Part shown: one piece after another, positions 1 to 10,288 of the stretch
How the letters are laid out: every line of letters starts with the position of its first letter
Numbering within the stretch: the first letter of the stretch is position 1
NCBI GenBank assembly: GCA_031772625.1
Contig: CM062818.1
Coordinates: 214,575,742-214,639,741, forward strand
Direction of reading: 5' to 3'
Source of the DNA: Pinus tabuliformis
Taxonomy: Eukaryota; Streptophyta; Pinopsida; Pinales; Pinaceae
Length of the DNA: 64,000 nucleotides
The notes under the pieces: generated by a model
The model's input: the letters and a program-made list of their open reading frames with translations, nothing else
What the model was told of the DNA's origin: nothing
Databases searched by the model: none
Translations under genes and position numbers: made by a program

Positions 1-3000
1 GTTCCGCACAGCAAAGTGCTACTGGTATGTTCAATTGTTTGAGCATTTTCTTATTATGCAAGACAACTGCGTTGTTTGTTGCGAATAGGTGCATGGATTC
101 GTCGAATGTGCATTTCTCTTCATGTGTAAGAGAGGAACTTGTTCTTGACATTAGATGTTGCCAATCTTCAAGTGTAGATATTCCATTCCTAAGATTTGCA
201 AGTATTTGTCGGAAAGCAACCTGGGACGTGCTAGCTCCTTGTTGACGGAAAACGGTTGAAAGTGTTATGAATATGTCGAAGCTACGCCAAAGTGCAGTGC
301 CACGCGATGTCCCAGCATATAAAGGAATGTCTTTTACAGGTGGGAGTTGGCCTAAATCTCCGACAAGGATAATTGAGCGATTACCAAATGGTGTATTCCG
401 ATGAAGGGGGAATGCCTCTCTTAGACGATCGTCAATGCGAGAAGGCATTTTTGGACCAATGAAGCTCATTTCGTCAATGAGGATGTATTCTACATGACGT
501 AGTTGCTCTTGCAGGTGTAGGAGCGGCTGGCCTTCGAGAGGATGCATTGTCTGGATAGGGATATGAAGGGCAGAATGAATTGTGAGAGCATTTATGTTGA
601 AAGCTGCAACGCCGGTTGGTGCAAGTAACAATAAAGGGTTTTTGTTGGCTGGCGAGTTTTCCACAAATGCCTGGTGAAGGCATTTAATCAAATGGGATTT
701 TCCTGTGCCAGCTGTTCCTTGTACGATGATCTTCCGTGGGGATTTTGGCGAAGGGGTTTTGAAGTGTGAAAAAACAGCGGTGAAAGCTAGGCATTGGGTA
801 GGGGATAATGTATGCTCATGGAGAAGGTTGGAAAATGAATGATGTTGGTTTTGAATGGGTGAGCAGTTGAATGAGTGTGCAATAATTTCTGCATCAGTTG
901 AACCAATATCATCAGGGAGTGTTTGGAAGGGGAAATACAAGAGTAATTCACTCCAACAGAAGGTGGCATAAGAAGGATTAGTAGAGGAAGGAATGACATT
1001 GTAATGGGGCAAGACATGTACAATCAAGGGGGGAAATATGTGTTTCCATTGGTTGCTTCTCCGCTGGGAGGAATATGACCACGAGCGAGCAGCTTCAAGG
1101 AGGGGCAGTGTTTCTAGTGAGGCAGGCCTATTCATATATGCAACGACAAAGTTTGGTGTCGAACCAGGATTTTCAGTATCTTGCGAAACACGTTTGAAAA
1201 CAGCCCTGTTGACATTCAAAGAACGGAATGTACGACTACAAAGAGAGAGAGGTAGCTTTTGTAACATATGGCATATTTCTTGTGCACCAATGTCTCTATC
1301 TGCAATGGTTTCTGTAAGGAGTTTCCGGATGACACCACTAGTAGGTGCTTCTGGAAGGGCACTTTGTGATAGTCGCGATAGCATTTGACGGTAGCTCTCA
1401 GATCTTGTCTCTGCTTTTGTTGCATATTTTGAAATATATTTCAATACAGCATGGCGAGAAAGGACTGGTTGGCAATCAACATTTGCTCTCCAAATAGAGA
1501 GTAGATCGGCGTTGTGAATATTCAATCTTTCATCATTGCGAGCAGGAAGATAGGTTTTATGACCCTTATCATCAATGAAAAGTGAAGAAGTGGACTTCAA
1601 TTCCCACGGAACTCCATAGCGGCAGCTAAGCACATTGTCTTTCTTACGAAGGCAGGAAGATTCATGACACTTTGTATGACGTTGGACGCAGTTGACAAGC
1701 TCTGTGTAGTCTTCAAATTGATTGGATGCGAATATTGCTGCTGTGTCAAGGAGACACGGGTTATGAAGTGTTGACTGGTGGAGCGGAATAGTTCGGTGTT
1801 CTGCTTGACGTGGATTCCAAGCAGTTACGTAGTTGTCGAAATATTTCTGTGCATTAGCAACTTCTAATGCATTGTCCCAATCAAGTGTGTCCATGTCTGG
1901 TGCATTTTGTAGCCAAAGGAAGCCATGAATGTGTGCGGATCCTCTATGTTGCCATTCGTATCTGAATATAACATGAAGGGTACATTCAGTTAATACATGT
2001 ATATGCAATGTATAAAGTTAACGTATAGGGATATGGATATTAAATAATACCTGCACCAGTAGTCGGTTGCATGGAGGCCTTTTTGAAGGATTTCTTCAAG
2101 GAAAATTGTAAATCTACAATGCATATATTGGGCTGTTAGATGTGGGTTTTTAATTATGTTTTGGATTTTCCATTGGAAGGGGTGGACTGAAGTGGGTTGA
2201 ACACTTGTGGGCATGATCTTGTGCAAGTCATGCCATTTAGTATCAGCTGCACTGAGAGTAAAGAAGAATGTTGGGCTTCCTATTTGCGTGATCATGTCAG
2301 TCAGCTCAGATCGGCGTTTGTTCCAGAAAGACCGTGTTCCTCGTAGAGCTGACCCAAACCTCATTATTTGTTCTGGCAATCTTGAATCCGGAGAGTCATG
2401 AAGACACTGGCGTAGGTCTGATACCGTTGTTGGCAAGTTGTTCTCAATGTACTTCTTCACGAAGACACTGGCTGTTGCTTGGCTACGGTGGCGCATTAGA
2501 ATGTTATATAGATAGTAGCGGAATCTTGGGTGTTGGCCAAACCGGTTATCATGGTAGTGAAGCAAGTGCAAAGCATATTCATGCATTTCAACTTTTGTAA
2601 GTCTTGGTTGCATGATCATTGCAATGCCTGTAGGGAAGAGTGCGGGGAATGCCATGGCAAGGAGGCCGATGGTGTTGTATTCATTTATAGCGGTTGGAGA
2701 TATTGGAGGCCAATCAATAGAGCTTGTTGAACTTGGATGGGTCGAGTGCAAATAGCTGCAAATGTGGTCACGCTCGGTACATGTATTTGGGAGGACTGGA
2801 ACGAAAGAAGAGGGTTGGATTTCTAATGGAGGTAGCATGACATCATCAGGATTATAAGTGGAATCAGTAGTGGTTTGATGGGGTTCAAAAGAGGAGGTGG
2901 TTACACTGTGGAGAAGAGAAGAAATGTCTGTAGGGAGATCTGGCAACGTAGAAATTGTAGATGAATTCAATTGAACATCACGGTAGTAAGGGTCATATTT

Positions 3001-3780
3001 TATTTTGTATTGAAGAGCTGCAAGGACACGTGATTTGCAAACGTAGAATTCGTAAGCCTTTTCAAATGGATTTTGCCTTTTCACTATGAGGATGTCTAAG
3101 TCAGAGAGCATACGGGGTAAGTATTTGGCAATACTGGTGATATCTTGAGGGAAGCTAATTGTATGGCCACTATATTTATATTGACCACCACGGGAATGAG
3201 TTACTTGTAGAATGGGGTTGACACGTGCGATGAGCATTTCTTCAACTTGGGTTAATTGGTGAAGGACATAGGGTTGTTCTCCAGGGTCCATGTTGTTCAG
3301 TTCAGAAAAACGATTGGTAGATTTAGATGATGCACAACGAAAACAAGAGAGTCTATTGTGGAAGAGCTTTGTTTTCATTCCTGGGTATGCTTCCTTGCAT
3401 GATGTGCAAACATGCAAGGTAGAAAGTCCATCAATCCTTTCTCGAAAGCGACGATGTTCTTCGTTAAGGGGAGGGTTATATTGGATATGATGAACTGGTG
3501 CTGGGTTGGTTTGTATAGGTGGGAGAGCATTTGAGGCGGGAAGGGATGTAGAGGAAGTAGTAGGGTTTTTGTGCTGTTCATAAAGTAGTCGACGTCGTGC
3601 ATTTATTCGATCCTTTTGTTGTGCATAAAGAATACGCCGCCGCTTGTTTTTGGCCGCAAGTTGATTGTTTGGTGGCATATCTAAACAAGTACAAGTAACA
3701 GTTGTTAGTTTTCGTAAACAAGTAGTGCATGTTTCGTATCTCATTTTATTAGGTGCACATCCATTGTGAAATTGGAACAT
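1..3780 (-). CDS. Helitron Rep/helicase (HUH endonuclease plus PIF1 helicase), 3' end outside window
   Basis: In this family the protein nicks the transposon DNA and unwinds it for rolling-circle transposition. Exon 1 is 2051-3780 and starts at an ATG (3780). It holds a Cys-rich N-terminus (CTTCLRK, residues about 19-25) and the Helitron_like_N region (PALFPTG to SAADTKWHDL). The intron is 1962-2050. Exon 2 begins at 1961 and is open to the window edge. Spliced residues 577-592 read RYEWQHRGSAHIHGFL, which contains the HUH motif (H587, H589). The two-tyrosine motif KYISKYATK is near residue 748. The PIF1 part shows Walker A GTAGTGKS (about 991), Walker B LIDEMSF, GDLGQLPPV and TVFRQQ. No stop or frame break is seen in roughly 1,230 codons, and all catalytic residues I looked for are present. 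Plant Helitron Rep/helicases are commonly near 1,400 residues, so only the C-terminal part is missing from view. Confidence 0.93.
1962..2050 (-). other. Intron of the Helitron Rep/helicase gene (89 bp)
   Basis: On the minus strand the exon ends ...TGGTGCAG, then GTATTATTT opens the intron, which closes with TTATATTCAG. Removing it joins an Arg codon (AG|A) and gives the conserved WCRYEWQHRGSAHIHG block. Without splicing the frame runs into a stop shortly after the donor. The join directly precedes the HUH motif. The call rests on sequence and family conservation, not on transcript data. Confidence 0.85.
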
Positions 3781-4307
3781 TATATTTTGAACATAGATTT
3801 AATTTTTTTTTAGTTCAACGTCGGTGAAGATAGGTAGATTAGGTAGAATGAAAACATGCAATTAGGAAAACTATGAAATCATATGTTATTTCAGTATTGT
3901 TTCACATGTTTGAGCGATAAAATGAATAGCTTAGCAAGCAAGGGATCAATGTGTAGCATGTAGAGAACGAACGAGACACATATCCCTTTTCTTTAAAAAA
4001 AAATTGTTTCACAGGTTTGAGCGATAAAATGAATAGCTTAGCAAGCAAGGGATCAATGTGTAGCATGTAGAGAACGAACGAGACACATATGTAGTGACTC
4101 TTTACAAATGTTGATATTTATATTACGTAAAATGTAAATGGCAAACATACATATGTGGAAATTGCTGGAAGAGAATAGTTGCAATGAAAACTACAGGTTT
4201 CATCATAATAACATGGGTGTGTAATTTACAAAGATGAGACAATTAGTTGTGTGGAAATGTTTGTTTATGTACAAACAGGCGGGGTAGATGAAGCCCTAAG
4301 AAGAAGT
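3781..4307. repeat. Intergenic stretch with a near-perfect direct repeat of about 87 bp
   Basis: Between the two Helitron genes, a segment starting TTTCACATGTTTGAGCG (about 3898-3984) recurs at about 4004-4091 with almost no change. The copies are separated by a short T/A-rich spacer. The repeat sits upstream of the Rep/helicase start and downstream of the RPA gene, so it lies in the likely promoter or terminator area. I see no coding signal in it. Confidence 0.8.
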
Positions 4308-6213
4308 TCACAGGCGGCGAACAATAGGTCGTTTTGAAGCAGACAGTGCTTGAATGTCATTGAGCGCTTCCTTGCATGCAGAGGCATATTGAATTTCTTC
4401 TGAATTGATCAGTATTGGTTGCAAGCGTTGAACACCGTTGAAGTAATTTGTTTTAATGGAAAGTGTTAGCTGGAAGCGGTGCCCTGAGATCCGGCCACAA
4501 ATTTGTTGTAGATCAGTTGGTTCAATAGAAAGTAGGAACAGGTCTTTAGCCGTGATGCCCATGAGCTCGTTCCCTGCATCATTGAAAACTGTGACGTTCT
4601 GTAGATTCCCGGTGTGGTCATGTAGCTCAATTTTGAGTTTGTAACGGTAGTCACATTCTGGGAAGTCACCGTTACATTTTGTACAATGCCAAAGATTGTT
4701 AGAATGCTCCACAACCTTCTTCATGCATTGTTTGCCATTGAAATCCAATGGACATGCTAGAAAGTAGAAGTCATCCATATGAAGAGCAGTAATTGTTGCT
4801 CGAACTGAAACCCAGATTGCTTTATCAGAAGGCTGCATGCCAGCAATTTCATGAAATGTCTTTCATGGCAGGGCACGTTTCGAAGCAACACCATAGTTTC
4901 TACTCAAAGATGGAGAAGAAGAGCTATAGCCGGTTTCACGGAACCATGCATGTAGTTGTTGAGTTTCTTCAACCTGTGGATTTATTGTGAGAGTGCTTGT
5001 TGGTATCGTCCCTATTGTGGTGCCATTAAAATCAGACACGCGGCCTCCTTTGATTGCAAGAATTGGTGGGTTGTCAAAAGAGTAGAATTCAGAAAGATGT
5101 TGTCCGATATAGTCACAGTGGTCTCCCCATAATGTTACATCAATGCTAAAACCCGACCTGTCCTTTAGTATGAGTGTTTTCCTTAATGTCTCACTTCCAT
5201 CTTTTCGTCGAATTGTTGATGCAGGTGACGTGGAAGTAACAACACCAATGACATCTACATTTGTATTTGGAGTTGCATTTTTTACTTCAGCAATATTCTT
5301 GAAGTGAAAGCTCTGGTAGGGAAACGTTGGATCATCTGTAGGACATGGATTGATAATGGAAGCAGCAGACAAGTAAATCTCCCATTTGTTCTTGAGGTGG
5401 TTGTAGTTTGGATTTGCTTCTCTCACTGTGCCATTTGATATAATGTATAGTTGCCCAACCTGAATTAGATTGTAAAGAGATTCGGCCAGTTCAGCAAATG
5501 CAGAAAGGTGGATCTCTTCCTTTTCACGGTTGATAAGGTCAAATCCGAAAACTTTTCCTGAGCCTCGCACATTGGTGTATGCCTTCAATGATGTCTTCGC
5601 AGATACTCTACCTTGGATAGACCAATACTTTCGGTAAGGGTTGAGTGCCGTGAATGGAATTGTTGTAGTTGTTGCCGTAGGTGGTGGAGTAACTAAAGAG
5701 GGCAAGGTATCTTCAGCTGACGAAGAGCTAAATTGGGCTGAACCCGCCTGTGCATGTTGCAGCGTTGATGTGTCCTTCATCAACGCTGCTGAGCGCTTCA
5801 CAACTTCAAGCTCAACGACTCGGATGGACCTTATGTAAACAAGTAAGAAATGAATTAATAAAGATTCCATTTTCATTCTTTTGATGCAAAAAACGGCTAG
5901 GCGGGTAAAAGTAAAAGAGGGTGATTTCAAATGGTGGGCCTTACGAGGAGTTTTGGAGCACTGTGCAAGCTGCTTTTTTGAGCAGAATAATTGATCCAAT
6001 TTGGATGTCTCCAAAGACAACTTGTGGGCCATATGCGGATGGTAGCAAAGTCTTATGTTGATGTGCTCCATCAGATAGAGTAATGTGGAAGTGCGAGGAT
6101 GTTGTTTTCAATGAGGTAACGGAACCTACATCGATTATCTGAAGTAGTGGTTGAATCTCGGTGCAACCATTCAGCAATAGAGGAATGGCATTCGGTGTCA
6201 AGGTTGTCTCCAT
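4308..6213 (-). pseudogene. Helitron RPA70-like single-stranded-DNA-binding protein, one apparent frame break
   Basis: Resembles the large subunit of replication protein A, which plant Helitrons carry and which probably protects single-stranded DNA during transposition. The ATG at 6213 opens an RPA70N-like domain (METTLTPNAIPLLLNG). Exon 1 ends at 5945. A 115-bp GT-AG intron (5830-5944) joins TC|G in phase and restores ...QNSS-SIRVVELEVV. Exon 2 then carries two OB-fold regions (from PYRKYWSIQGRVSAKTS and from FHFKNIAEVKN). The C-terminal OB fold with a zinc site (CPLDFNGKQC, HCTKCNGDFPEC) lies at 4308 to about 4850 in another frame. The frame change is near 4850-4863, where the first frame stops right after ALP and the second picks up at KTFHEIAG. 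A one-base indel is the simplest explanation; an unrecognised intron is possible but I found no convincing splice pair. Confidence 0.8.
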
Positions 6214-6597
6214 AATAGAACAAGAGGTTTCTTTTTCACGTGATAGGAGTACCTGCAATTTATCAATTTCACCACAATACAGAATTCTAGTCAAAGAAGA
6301 TGTGACATGAATGCGGAATCTAATCTAAGAAGGCTAACTGTTGATGGGCAGTTTATATTTATTTACAGCTTGGCCAACCCATCTAAATGCAGCGATCTGG
6401 AGAAGAGTAAATCAATTCCCATTTTCTTTTTGTACAAAGTTAAAAAGAGGCAAATGGAGTATGATGTGAAAGGGGAGAGGATGTGGGCAGTTTCAATATA
6501 ATTTTAGCCTTACTAACTTATGTAATTTCATGCACTGAAATGAAGGGCTTCCGATGACCTCGCTCTAAAAACCTACCTGAATCAATATAAATGGCTA
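6214..6597. other. Unassigned spacer right of the Helitron genes
   Basis: No coding similarity recognised. The 5' end of the Helitron is expected in or beyond this stretch, but its short TC terminus cannot be told from background without comparing copies. Confidence 0.4.
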
Positions 6598-7370
6598 CAA
6601 CTACCTGACTATGAAAACCTTAGATACCAGTTTGCTTGCTCTGCTCTGCCTCATTCATTTTATAAAACATGGTAAATATGTTATTTACAGGAGGATCAAT
6701 CTAGTCCAAGCTGTGCAGGTGAGCAAAATATTGGTGTATTTTTGGTCATTCTGTAATATAAAACGCAGTTTTCACAAATGATCAAAACAATCAAAAACCA
6801 ATTCCAAAACTGCATACATCTTTAAATGGCAATGATGGCTAAGGACCACTGCATGCATGGTAAAAAGTCAACAAGGTTCAAAATAATAACTGTCAGCCTC
6901 TGGTTGGTTAATATATGCAGGTTCACAAAATTGGTGCCACAATATGCTTGACTATCTATAGAATTTTCACAAACCAAACCCTTATCAAGTTTCAAAAATG
7001 ACATGGTTTGTTTATAGGACTGTTCCATTCTCATTGTGGTGTAGCCCACTTAAATGGCAAGTTAAATAAAACAACAAGATCAAGTGTAAGCACTGGGGAT
7101 ATTTGGTGGAAGACATACCACTTAGATCAAACACGTAATCCAAGGAAAACCACGTTATGTGATGCAGCCCTCAACCCTGTGGTGTGTTTCTCAAAGCAAC
7201 TTCCAGCAGAAAATGGACAGGGTTTCGTTACCCTGGTCCTTTTTGTTTTGCTACACACACATGCTCGGAGAAACTACATTATGGTTGTATCTTTTTCTCC
7301 TATGTCCCTGTTTCAAAAGCAATCCTTAAAGTTCATAAAGGTCAACTCATCAGCCGTAGATGATGGACAT
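6598..7370. repeat. Direct repeat copy 1 (773 bp), lacks the 91-nt segment of copy 2
   Basis: Starts at AACTACCTGACTATG and ends at CCGTAGATGATGGACAT. It matches 7844-8707 with only about eight substitutions noticed. The whole length difference is one block, absent here after GACAGG at about 7218 and present in copy 2 at 8468-8558. Short open stretches occur but none resembles a family I know, so the content is unknown. It could be a host gene piece carried by the neighbouring Helitron; that is a guess from position only. Confidence 0.85.
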
Positions 7371-7843
7371 CCTCAACTGTTTTCAGACAAGTAACCTTTC
7401 ACTTAAGAAGGCAGTGTCTACGCAAAATAGCTTCAAACGTAAATAGAACAGAAGGTGCAAATTTAGAAATGCAATACTGAGTCTGTCCTTTACATGCCTG
7501 CAAGGCGAATAGTACCAAGGTTTTCTTAATTATATCCTACATACATTAAGGGCATTTGGATTCGCTTCCAAAACCCACTTCAACAAAGATGAACATTGAA
7601 GTTGGCTAATATTGTACGAGATGTCGGCTTTATTTTATCTTGTGTTAGAACTTAGAAGCATGAATATTAGTGCTTTTGATCTCCTTTGAGAGTGTGGTGA
7701 TTGAATAAGGATCATGAGTCACTGTTTGTGGTAAAGCAAATCCAGGAGAGAAAACGCATATTGTCCCAATTGAAAGCATCTGGTCTGGATCTGCAACAAC
7801 CTGACTATGAAAACCTTTATTTACAGGGGGAACAATCTAGTCC
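7371..7843. other. Spacer between the two direct repeats
   Basis: No recognised gene. About 7701-7840 has an open plus-strand stretch (ERKRILSQLKASG, LQQPDYENLYLQ) that looks somewhat coding-like but matches no family I can name. The tail (CCTGACTATGAAAACC, about 7800) anticipates the start of the repeat copy that follows. Confidence 0.4.
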
Positions 7844-8707
7844 AAACTACCTGACTATGAAAACCTTAGATACCAGTTTGCTTGCTCTGCTCTGCCTCAT
7901 TCATTTTATAAAACATGGTAAATATGTTATTTACAGGAGGATCAATCTAGTCCAAGCTGTGCAGGTGAGCAAAATATTGGTGTATTTCTGGTCATTCTGT
8001 AATATAAAAAGCAGTTTTCACAAATGATCAAAATAATCAAAAACCAATTCCAAAACTGCATACATCTTTAAATGGCAATGATGGCTAAGGACCACTGCAT
8101 GCATGGTAAAAAGTCAACAAGGTTCAAAATAATAACTGTCAGCGTCTGGTTGGTTAATATATGCAGGTTCACAAAATTGGTGCCACAATATGCTTGACTA
8201 TCTATAGAATTTTCACAAACCAAACCCTTATCAAGTTTCAAAAATGACATGGTTTGTCAATAGGACTGTTCCATTCTCATTGTGGTGTAGCCCACTTAAA
8301 TGGCAAGTTAAATAAAACAACAAGATCAAGTGTAAGCACTGGGGATATTTGGTGGAAGACATACCACTTAGATCAAACACGTAATCCAAGGAAAACCACG
8401 TTATGTGATGCAGCCCTCAACCCTGTGGTGTGTTTCTCAAAGCAACTTCCAGCAGAAAATGGACAGGGTTTGACACAGTAAAGGCAGCAGCCTTTAGCTG
8501 AACTCATGTTTCTCTTTTTTGACTCAACCATTTCCCTCATTCTGACCTTCAAACCAAGGTTTCGTTACCCTGGTCCTTTTTGTTTTGCTACACACACATG
8601 CTCGGAGAAACTACATTATTGTTGTATCTTTTTCTCCTATGTCCCTGTTTCAAAAGCAATCCTTAAAGTTCATAAAGGTCAACTCATCAGCCGTAGATGA
8701 TGGACAT
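7844..8707. repeat. Direct repeat copy 2 (864 bp), contains a 91-nt GT...AG segment
   Basis: Near-identical to 6598-7370. The extra 91 nt (8468-8558) begin GTTTGACACAG, end CTTCAAACCAAG and have a pyrimidine-rich 3' half with a CTGAC branch-point-like element. Removing exactly this block gives copy 1. Right of 8707 an open stretch continues (TTSTIGVNNFIANLGITWHK) to a stop near 8870, of unknown identity. Confidence 0.85.
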
Positions 8708-10288
8708 AGCCTTATAGCAAACACTTCAAAGTTCAAACAATTTAGGCAGACTACGAGCACAATCGGTGTGAACAATTTTATTGCCAACTTAGGAATAACC
8801 TGGCATAAAAACACAGTGGAGAAAAATCTGGAAGAAACAATGGAGAAAGTAAGCAAGAATGGCCTATTCTGAAGATTTATAGACAGACCAGTGAGCCCTA
8901 TGGGTCAAAGTGTCAAATATTTAAAGGGGTGTCGTCTAATTGCATAGCAACCCAACCTCTCCATCCGGTAACTTGACGAAATCCGATAACGAAAAAACTT
9001 CAATTTTAGTAATGAAAAACTGTTTTTTTTGGTGCAATTTTTGAAATTACAGATCGCTTTGTTGCTCTCCATTTCCATTTTCGCGTCTCAATATTGCAAT
9101 TTCTGCAATTCCAAAATTCAGGCAAAATTCTTGCCCGTTTTATATAAAAAAATCAGCAGAAAGGCTTCCATTTGCTATGCGATTAGCTTATTCCCTCAGC
9201 GGGTCTGAGTTCGACCCATGAAGACCTGCAGGGCAACCTCGTTCCCGGAAAATCGTCATTGAACTGTTTTAGCTGTTTGCCAGGTCCGAGCCCCGAGTCT
9301 ATGTCAAACAAGGCAATTCCCGTAACGCTGGTTTAAATATGGTAAGCAAGATAAATAATAATTTTCACATTTTTATTTTAGTAGCCAAACAAATGCAGAC
9401 ACAGAGACATGAACATCTCCCTGTAGAGCACACGTGACTTCTCTGAGTGAGAGTAATTTTAGTTGAAAGACGTGACGATACAGAGAAGGGGTTGAAGGTT
9501 GTATGGGATAATAGAAGTCACTAACTGTTAATTGATTTCTGTAAATACGATCTTAAGCCATTAAAGAGCAGTAGTATGTACTCTGTCCAATGAAGCTGAG
9601 AGTGGGCGTCTAATTTTAGGCAACCAGAACTTTAAAATATTTCAGCTGGGAGTAAAAACGGAAAAACACTAAGAAAACACAGGCACAGCATTTGCGCTTG
9701 AGAGCACTAACCTGCAACGTGAACGGAAGAATTCTGAGAACCTGGGCGAACAATTGTTGTGAATCTGGAAACAGCTCTGTCCCTGCCAGAGAACACTAAG
9801 AAAACAGTCGAATAACAGATCTCTGAGAAACTGGGAACCTGGGCGAACAATTTCTGAACCTGAAAACAGCGCAGTGAATAACAGAACAGATAAGACAGCA
9901 AAACCTGGACAGATAACACATTAAAAACTGCAGACATTATTGCAGCAGTGAGTGGAATTGAAACTTGTCGTTGAACGCGGTGTTTTTTGTTCCGCCGGGC
10001 GCGGGCGCAACGTCCAGCTATGCCAACGCTCAGTCAGTGAGGCGGCATCCATGAATACCTCCGCCCCTGAGGCCGATATGCAGGTAATGGTGTCGTGAAT
10101 ACCTCCGCCCCTGAGGCCGATATGCGGGTAATGGTGTCGTAAAAACCCTAAGTCGTTTCCTGCCCACTCCGCCAGGTGTCAGATGTGCATCAAACCTGAA
10201 CGAAGACGAAGCTAATTGTCAGTTCGCCAAGTGTCAGCGTCAGAATGAGTAGGACGACGAAAGGTCCCTTTCAAAGGAAGGCCTATCG
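8708..10288. other. Unassigned region of moderate GC with small repeats
   Basis: No gene recognised. A phrase containing AACCTGGGCGAACAATT occurs twice (about 9738-9756 and 9835-9853) with related flanks, suggesting a local duplication of roughly 100 bp. The base composition is higher in G+C than the AT-rich block that begins at 10289, so the junction marks a change of sequence type. Confidence 0.5.
10052..10139. repeat. Tandem duplication, 44-bp unit, two copies
   Basis: The unit starting TGAATACCTCCGCCCCTGAG and ending GGTAATGGTGTCG is repeated head to tail, with a single A/G difference noticed. Confidence 0.95.

Larger units (their letters stand above)
1..6213 (-). mobile_element. Autonomous-type Helitron (rolling-circle DNA transposon), left part cut off
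   Basis: Two genes on the minus strand define it: a Rep/helicase (1-3780, continuing past the window edge) and an RPA70-like protein (4308-6213). Plant Helitrons typically carry this pair. Read along the minus strand, the 5' end must lie to the right of 6213 and the 3' end (CTRR with a hairpin) lies left of the window. I could not fix the 5' TC end, so the right boundary given is only the start of the RPA gene. The Rep/helicase reading frame is open throughout the visible part, which suggests a fairly recent copy; the RPA gene has one apparent frame break. Confidence 0.9.
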
